From Dermatemys mawii (taxonomy: Eukaryota; Chordata; Testudines; Dermatemydidae): a stretch of 64,000 nt of DNA. The notes beneath the pieces are model-generated. The model was not told the origin of the DNA. It made no database searches and was given only the letters and a program-made list of their open reading frames with translations. The stretch spans positions 8,831,615 to 8,895,614 of the forward strand of contig ML677366.1 of NCBI GenBank assembly GCA_007922305.1, read 5' to 3'. The position numbers and the translations under genes are program-made. Shown one piece after another: positions 57,968-64,000 of this stretch. The first letter of the stretch is position 1; every line of letters starts with the position of its first letter.

Positions 57968-58409
57968 AGTTCTATGATCAACAGAGGGTGTTTTCAGAAT
58001 CAGGCCCCTAAGGAACACTAGTAGTGGATGTGGAACTGTTAAGTCCTTTGAAAATAAAGTGCCACTTTCTGCTTCTGATTTAGTAAACGCCTCTGTCACA
58101 AAGATGTTTGTGATCCATGCACCCATATGACAAGGCCTGGAAAGTTGAACCAAGTCAATATTGAAAGTCAATTGAAACATTGAAAGTCAATACTCACATT
58201 GAACCATTTTTGTATTCGTCCCTTTAAGACCAAATGGTTAGCAGGATACTGGGAAATCTCTTGCATTTCTATGTATTCGTGTACATTCCAGTGATGCACA
58301 ATTTGGAATGGAATATTGGCTGAAGTAGTGATTGAGTTTGTATGTTTGACAAGTCACATTGTTGTCTTTCAGAAAATCACAATAAGCATCCTATGGAAGA
58401 AGTATATAA
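57968..58409. other. Unique DNA
   Basis: No gene recognised. Confidence 0.4.
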
Positions 58410-58731
58410 TTGGCACAAGCGGGAAGGGGGGAACCCAGGCCTGCCCACTACTCCATGTCCCAACCCAGGGGCCCTCTAGCAGTAGCTTCTTTGACCTCCT
58501 TCTTTCCCCTCACCGGACTGTATTCCCTGGGCCACTTCCCCTTCGGCCCGCTTCTACCTTATCAACCCATCCAGTCAGGGCCACAGTCTGGCAGGTAATG
58601 GGCCGGAGCTCTTCCCTGCTCCTCCGAGCCTGCCCAGCACTGTTCTGTCCAAGGCGCTACCCCTGTTCACAGGAGTCAGTCCTTGTCCCTTGCCTGCCAA
58701 GGAGAGACTGCCCATGCCTCTGCTAGGCAGT

Positions 58732-58831
58732 CTTTATATAGGGCCTAGCCTGGCCCTGATTGGCCACTTCTTGCTTGGCCCTGATTGACACACACACACA
58801 CACACACCCTACAGGCCCTTCCTTATTGGCT
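58732..58831 (-). promoter_or_regulatory. CCAAT/TATA promoter-like cluster
   Basis: On the minus strand two CCAAT boxes lie upstream of TATATAAAG, with a (TG)n tract between them. A start would be expected near 58700-58710. It is part of the LTR-like unit, and no downstream exon is evident. Confidence 0.35.
58786..58808. repeat. (CA)n microsatellite
   Basis: About eleven uninterrupted dinucleotides inside the GC-rich unit. Confidence 0.85.
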
Positions 58832-59228
58832 GCCAGCCTGCACAGCTGCTCTGGCCTGTTCAAGCCCAATCACTCATGGGATGAGGCAGGCGCCCCACCA
58901 CATGGAGTCAATGGGAGTTTTGTCTAAAAATGGAGTGAAAACGGAGGGCCCAGTTTCGCCACATTCACATGAAGTTGTGGTGATGAGCTCAGTGGGATCT
59001 ATCGCATGCAGACTAATCCTAAGAATAAGGGGTCCAGGACCAAGCCCTGCATAAGGACTTCTGGGTTCAGCCCTTGAGCCATCTTATCAGCATCATTGGC
59101 TCTATGTCTGTGGGGAAAGCAGGGAGGGTTTGGCCTACGATATTACTGACAGTTTCCCATATACGACAGTTCAATATATTTAACTGTTGTGTTACAGCTT
59201 CCTGCAGGGGCTACAAAGCTGCTGCTTA

Positions 59229-59485
59229 GCAGCAGTGTCCCACTCTTAATTAACATTTTTGGAAACCCTGCAATTCAGCTGGATGGCCATTCCATCTCAA
59301 TTGACAGCTGACTAGAAGTGGTTTTCACAGCTGGGCTTCTGATCCAATGCACAGGGAGGCTGCAGAAATCACTAATTTTGCAGCATCGTTTACAGCCGTA
59401 ATTAATATTTCTGGAACCACTGCAAGTCAGCTTGGTGGCCATTCTGTTTCACTTGATAGCCAGCTGGAACACATTTTACTGCCAC
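59229..59485 (+). repeat. Diverged tandem duplication, 152-bp period
   Basis: 59249-59317 and 59401-59469 align without gaps at 53 of 69 positions (77%). The upstream gcagca words (59229 and 59380) extend the match after a one-base shift. Shared text includes attaa.attt.tgga and ggccattc. In one frame both copies translate to INI.G...QL.GHS.S.DS.LE, but the first copy has an in-frame stop and mismatches are spread over all three codon positions, so there is no sign of protein constraint. No third copy is seen on either side. Confidence 0.75.
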
Positions 59486-60259
59486 TCCAAACTTACTACA
59501 TGCAGAGTGGCTGCACTGCTCTTGTGAGGTGCTGTAAGGAACACTATATATCACCCATACAGTATCACCTTTATCTTAAGGGCAAGGGCAAGTCCTTAAA
59601 CATGGGCAATTCTTAACTGTTCCTTGTCCAGCTACCAAGTGAAGATTTATTAAGAATCTCATCACGTTTACCTATTTCACATTTCCTTCATACCAAGCTG
59701 AACAGCTCAGGATTCCAAATCTTAGATCTGCTCTTACTCCAGTTGAAGTGAACTAGAATTCTCCTATTAACTTCAGTGGGATCCAAGCTGAGTTCTCTGC
59801 AAATGCACTGCATACCCTGAAAGTCTGCTTCATAACAGAGGTGACACAGTTACTATCACTCCCAACTAGGATAATCACTATCCATTTCTATATGAATATG
59901 TCATAATAATATATATCTGATCTCTTCATAACAAAGAGGGAAATTTAGTTTCACATGGAGAGGATAGATCCTTTAGCTTTATTTACAGTGATAAAACTCA
60001 TACTAAGAAGCCATGTTTTACAGGGTGAGAAAAAAGTTTATAATGCTAAAATCGAATACGAAACACTGATTTATGGGACTCTGCAGCTTTTTGGCCTTAT
60101 TATGTATGTGACATAAATGACATCAGGGGATTTAAAATTAGATGCATGTTTTTTTCTTCCCTGACAAAAAAATATTCATATTTCTAACGACCTTCTCATC
60201 ACTTGTCTTGGACCAACAACAGCAGCAGCAAAATGAAGCAACCCAACAGGAGCAACAAC
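59486..60259. other. Unique DNA
   Basis: A glutamine-codon-rich stretch (caacaacagcagcagcaa, about 60214-60231) occurs in a short frame and looks like a simple repeat. A worn MITE may lie at about 59725-59790. Confidence 0.4.
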
Positions 60260-61290
60260 TAAATACATAGTCTTTTTGATGGTTTATGAAACATGCTACT
60301 GATACAAGTAAAACTCACAAATAGAAAATTTGTGCAGCTACTAATGCGCAGCATATATCAAAGCTTTACGTTAATGTTTATAACTGAAAGCAGCCAAGCT
60401 TGTTAGATATGCTTCCTCCTAGATTTCTGAGGTTCACAGCGCCATACGCAGGAAAACATTTAAATGAAACCTCATGGAAGACAGCACTGTATTTGTTTAA
60501 AATAAAAGTCAGCTGTAGCCCCAGTTGTTCACTCCTCCCCACCCGAATTTACAAAGCACATATTTGATTGTGCGGATTTTCCAAGCTCTGCTGGCTTTTA
60601 ATACCAAGTTATGCATAATAAGAATTTCCCCTACTACGTGTGCCTTGTATAGTCTCAGACTAATGTTTTAGCTATGTAACGAATGTCCTATGTTTTTATA
60701 TCTATCACTTGTTCTATATATAAATCTTGTTTCCCTATAAGAAGGACGACTTTTTTTAACTTCTAACCACCAGGTGTTGAAAGTGGCCAGAGAGGGGAAA
60801 GAAAGAAGATCACAAACTAGGGCCACTAAACAAAACAAAAGGTGGGGGCAGGGAGATTAATCTTATTAGGATCGTATATCATGAGGTTGTCAGGTGTGAA
60901 AGCAAACGAATAGCCTCTGTTTATCTGAGCTAAACCGAGTGGTTCACCAAAAGACTCACTCCAAGCGGGTTTTTTTTTTTTTACCCTTAATAAATTGGCT
61001 AAGTCGGTGCAGAGTGTTGATAATGAAGTATGTGCAAGTGAGGTCTGAGCTTTCGTCCTAGTGTTTAGATGCAACTAAGCTTCTTTTTTTTTTTTTATCA
61101 CAGCTGATTCAGAAACCCCTTTGGAAAGATGAAGTAGGTAGAAATCAAAATAAATGGATTCTATTAAAACCAGCAATGCATCAACTGCTTGATAAAGTGA
61201 TTAATAAACAGCTTAGGATGGTGATTGATTAAACTCTTTAATCAAAGTGCTAAACTGACTTAATATGGATAGTTTCAACATGTTCAAAGT
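60260..61290. promoter_or_regulatory. Candidate conserved non-coding block
   Basis: About 1 kb with no recognised repeats apart from two poly-T runs (60970-60982 and 61084-61096). It carries gagattaatcttattagg (60855-60872, a homeodomain palindrome GATTAATC), tcaggtgtgaaag (60889-60901, T-box half site), accaccaggtgttg (60766-60779) and ttttatcacagctgatt. No exon-like structure is visible. Motif richness suggests conserved regulatory DNA, unproven. Confidence 0.3.
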
Positions 61291-61759
61291 ATACATTTTC
61301 TCTACCAAGGGTTCAGAGTTGTTTATGTAACTTTTCTGAAGTGTCTCCCCTAGGTCTGACCTTCAGATAGCTAGAACTGTGGAATGTGTAAGCATTATAA
61401 AGTGCTAAATATATTGCATTAGTCGCTAGAAGTTTGCAGATAAATTATTCTGCTCTTTCACTGGTCAACAAATAGTTTTTTCCAGAATTTCAGATGCCTT
61501 CATAAAACAGTTTCTGTATCAGGATTTTTAAACCCCTTTGCCCGAAAGGGAATAGCATGATGTAAAAATCCATTTTATATCATATTTTATTCCCTTTTTT
61601 CCCTCCCAGTATTTATTAAGATTATTGTGTGATGTCTAGAAGTCTAAATTTTTATTATAAGACTGGTTACACATGTTAACTTCAAACTGGTATATTTAAT
61701 TTAATCCACAATCTGCTTCAAGAGCTGAGGCAATTTTTGACACAATCATCTGTTGGTTT
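61291..61759. other. Unique AT-rich DNA
   Basis: No gene or repeat recognised. Confidence 0.4.
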
Positions 61760-61767
61760 CATTAGGC

Positions 61768-62078
61768 CAGCAGTCGGCAACCTTTCAGAAGTGGTGTGCC
61801 GAGTCTTCATTTATACGCTCTAATTTAAGGTTTCGCGTGCCAGTAATACATTTTAATGTTTTTAGAAGGTCTCTTTCTTTAAGTCTTTAATGCATAACTA
61901 AACTATTGTTGTATGTAAATTAAATAAGATTTTTAAAATGTTTAAGAAGCTTCATTTAAAATTAAATTAAAATACAGAGCCCCCCTGACCAGTGGCCAGG
62001 ACCTGGGCAATGTGAGTGCCACTGAAAATCAGCTCGCATGCTGCCTTCGGCACCCATGCCATAGGTTGCCTACTCCTG
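61768..62078 (+). mobile_element. hAT non-autonomous element with perfect 8-bp target duplication
   Basis: Ends CAGCAGTCGGCAACC and GGTTGCCTACTCCTG are inverted repeats (13 of 15 positions). Perfect direct repeats cattaggc flank it at 61760-61767 and 62079-62086. Interior words tcagaagtggtgtgccgag, ggtttcgcgtgccagtaata, cctgaccagtggccagg and gccttcggcacccatgcc match an abundant turtle hAT family. 311 bp, AT-rich centre, no transposase. The clean duplication makes this one of the youngest insertions in the window. Confidence 0.92.
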
Positions 62079-62150
62079 CATTAGGCTCATTTACTAAGAC
62101 ACTTTGCAGTGGAAAGTCTGTGATTCTGATACTTTGAGGGAGACGGGGAA

Positions 62151-62169
62151 AAAGAGAGAGAGAGAGAGA
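62151..62169. repeat. (AG)n microsatellite
   Basis: A short pure AG run. Confidence 0.8.
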
Positions 62170-62484
62170 TGTCTGCTTTCTTGATTTTATTGTGAGTCTC
62201 AGAATATTTGGTATTTTAACTTGGAGTGATATGAACGCAAGAGAATCTTCATTTTTTTTTCATTTTTCATTTCATTTTTTTTAAAGTACATTTCTAGTCC
62301 TCATTGCTGTGGGGGAAAAGTTTGAAAATGTGATCTGCATGCAGCATAAAAGCTAAGAAACCAGACAACCAATACAAAGAACCCACAATCTATTTTATAA
62401 AAAAATATCATGATTTTTAAGCCAATTTTGTGGTTTGGAAGTGTGGGGGCCTGACTCATGGTTTTTCAGTGCATAGGCTGGTGA
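62170..62484. other. Unique AT-rich DNA
   Basis: No gene recognised; T-rich runs near 62250-62282. Confidence 0.4.
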
Positions 62485-62575
62485 TACTGTGCCCCATAGG
62501 GAACTGAACACTCAAATCCTATTGGAATTCAATGGGAGTCAAGCACCTAACTCCCTTAGGCTTCTCTGAAAATCC
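62485..62575 (+). mobile_element. Palindromic MITE (gcacctaactccctt type)
   Basis: ggaactgaacactcaaatcc and aattcaatgggagtcaag, then cacctaactcccttaggc and tctctgaaaatcccag, which is a widespread reptile/bird repeat. Confidence 0.65.
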
Positions 62576-64000
62576 CAGTCTTACAGCCTCACAGACTTTG
62601 GAAACTGAAACCTTTGAAAGAGGGTCTGTTGCTTGGTGGTGGTTGTTTTTTTTAAGACACTGGGTGCTACCAGGAGGGATGAATGAACTAGTCCCCAAGG
62701 ACACAACCCTCTACTCTGGTCAAAATTATGTCCAAATGAAATCTTGCCCTTTTTCAGAAGTTCATATACAAGGAGGACAGCCCATTGTGTCTCCTTCAGC
62801 CTGGGAACTCATCAGTGAGACAGAAGCCTGGGGTCCAGTCTAGTAAGCTTTAAATGCACCATAACCATAACTATTCCTGCTCAAATGATCAATCACTTTC
62901 ATACATAGATCCTCTGTGCGCACATATCAAAGTGTTCAGGTAGCAATGCAGTTCTCCAGTAACAAACATGGACAAAACAAATACCTCATAGAAGACCTTG
63001 CAATAGCAAGGTGCTTCACATTTTAAATCCCCAGACGAGGGGGAATTCAGCAAGAGAGGACTGATAACGTGCAATGGTTTGAGCACCAGAGGGTGAATCT
63101 GCCCAGGAATTATCAATACTCTCGTCACCTAGAACATATGGGACAAACAAGTCACTTAACTAGCTCCGTAGGTGGCTGTGCAGTGTTTTATAAACAATCA
63201 ATAAAACATTATAATCAATATCTTGATGAACCACCAACCATTGAAAGTTATTAAGCAGAGTGATTTTCCTACAGAAATACACAATAGGAACTGTGATTTC
63301 ACAGTAGATTAACAGTCCAATTAGTTCCATGTCCTGCCGCCAGCAGTACGCTATGCCAGATATTTAAGTAGAATATCAACATGCCCCAAAGCATCTAGTC
63401 AAGTGTGCAATACTATGTTATGGAACAATTTGTTCGTGTTCCCATCTGACGATCCCCCTCTGCTCTGAAACCCAAGGATGAAAAGCTCTTCAATATCTCT
63501 GTCCAGTTAGCTTCCTTCAAGGCTTAGATGTCCCTAGTTTCACGGAGCTGTTGACACTCAGAGCCAGAACAACCTGAATCTTCATATTTAATTGATTTTG
63601 TAGCAGAAAAATACAGTCAGAATTTTTAGATGAACTTTAAAAGGAAATGTATGCATGTCTGGCAATCCTTTCTGGGGTGTTTCAAGGAGTCAACAGGGCT
63701 AATTCACTCCATGAGAGCATAGGTGGAATTTACAACACCATAATTCATTGAGTTTCCATATATCTGTTTCTAAGTGATGGATGGGCTTTTTTTTTTTTTG
63801 GCATCCCTAGGCATCATTCAGCCAAGGTCCCTCAGGAGCCAGTACTTCCCCAAACATGGACAGCTCTAGTTCTACCTATGCTTGCCACAGCCTATAACTT
63901 TACTTTGCCCTTTGACTTGGGGAAGCCTTGTTGAATTTACTTTTGACAGGTCAGTCTTTACATGTGCTGTCCTGTTTTACAGTAAAGTAGGGTGGATTTT
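62576..64000. other. Unique DNA to the window edge
   Basis: No gene recognised. 63300-63600 has a mixed composition that might be an old LINE fragment, but I cannot place it. A poly-T run lies at 63787-63799. Confidence 0.4.

Larger units (their letters stand above)
58410..58900 (-). mobile_element. GC-rich LTR-like unit with a minus-strand TATA promoter
   Basis: A sharp GC-rich island. Words such as ggggaacccaggcctgcc, ccaacccaggggccctc, ttatatagggcctagcc and ctggccctgattggcc are familiar from a turtle repeat, probably an LTR. Read on the minus strand it has CCAAT boxes (ggCCAATcagg at about 58757-58766 and gCCAATaagg at about 58822-58831) followed by a perfect TATATAAAG at about 58732-58740. 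That is the order and spacing of a pol II promoter. The 136-codon plus-strand frame is a by-product of low stop frequency. The 5' and 3' limits and the class remain uncertain. Confidence 0.4.

Noticed and set aside
58316..58726. 136-codon plus-strand frame
   Set aside because: It lies in GC-rich repeat-like DNA where stops are rare. Proline/serine-rich text without a domain; the real signal there is on the minus strand.
60211..60270. Glutamine-rich coding stretch ending in a stop
   Set aside because: The frame has no upstream start or splice structure, and the CAA/CAG words look like a short simple repeat.
1..64000. CRISPR array, operon or bacterial-type system
   Set aside because: No regularly spaced direct repeats, no dense coding, and abundant vertebrate retroelements show this is a non-coding reptile genome segment.

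Overview
This window looks like AT-rich, non-coding DNA from a reptile, most probably a cryptodiran turtle. I base that on its interspersed repeats, recognised from memory. They include CR1 LINE 3' ends with the octamer-type tails TTCTTATG and ATTCTATG, MIR-type core-SINEs, and several short hAT MITEs whose termini I know as common in turtles (AGGGTGACCAGA...TCTGGTCACCCT, CAGNNGTNGGCAACC..., AGGGTTGCC...GGCAACCCT). There are also Harbinger-like MITEs with TTA target duplications, the short retroelement ending AGACTAACACGGCTACC, and many worn palindromic MITEs of the type ...CCATTGACTTCAATGG.... Crocodilians share some of these families, so turtle is an inference and not a proof.

I find no convincing protein-coding gene, tRNA, rRNA, known microRNA or CRISPR array. 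The longest open frames (about 100-143 codons) are what chance gives in 64 kb of six-frame sequence, and none resembles a known protein. The only protein-like signal is a decayed LINE C-terminus on the minus strand at about 8.73-9.17 kb. The window is therefore part of a gene desert or a very long intron.

Layout. 0-6.6 kb: a G-quadruplex motif with an embedded TATAAA, a Harbinger MITE, a homeodomain/SOX-motif-rich stretch, a nested pair of DNA transposons, a LINE-like repeat split by a hAT, a very short retroelement insertion with perfect target duplications, and a GC-rich hAT. 6.6-20.8 kb: mostly unique AT-rich DNA with the LINE relic and palindromic MITEs. 20.8-21.3 kb: a perfect 29-bp inverted repeat, a TAGA microsatellite, a 10-N assembly gap and a CR1. 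21.3-36.7 kb: mainly unique, with a G-quadruplex-rich candidate regulatory block near 23.1 kb, an old CR1 and MIRs. 36.7-37.2 kb: an imperfect hairpin, a MIR and an L2-like fragment. 37.2-48.5 kb: unique DNA, a perfect CTCF-core match at 44.70 kb, an antiparallel hAT pair and another hAT. 48.5-54.0 kb: candidate conserved non-coding blocks, a Z-DNA-type tract and a splice-bounded candidate exon. 54.0-64 kb: a second Harbinger MITE, a fold-back repeat, a GC-rich LTR-like promoter unit, a 152-bp diverged tandem duplication, another candidate regulatory block and a hAT with a perfect 8-bp target duplication.

No set of genes works together here. The main biology is a layered record of transposition plus a few possible regulatory elements. 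I did not find a new multi-gene system. The items most worth checking are the candidate exon near 52.8 kb, the CTCF-type site, the LTR-like minus-strand promoter near 58.7 kb and the perfect palindrome beside the assembly gap.
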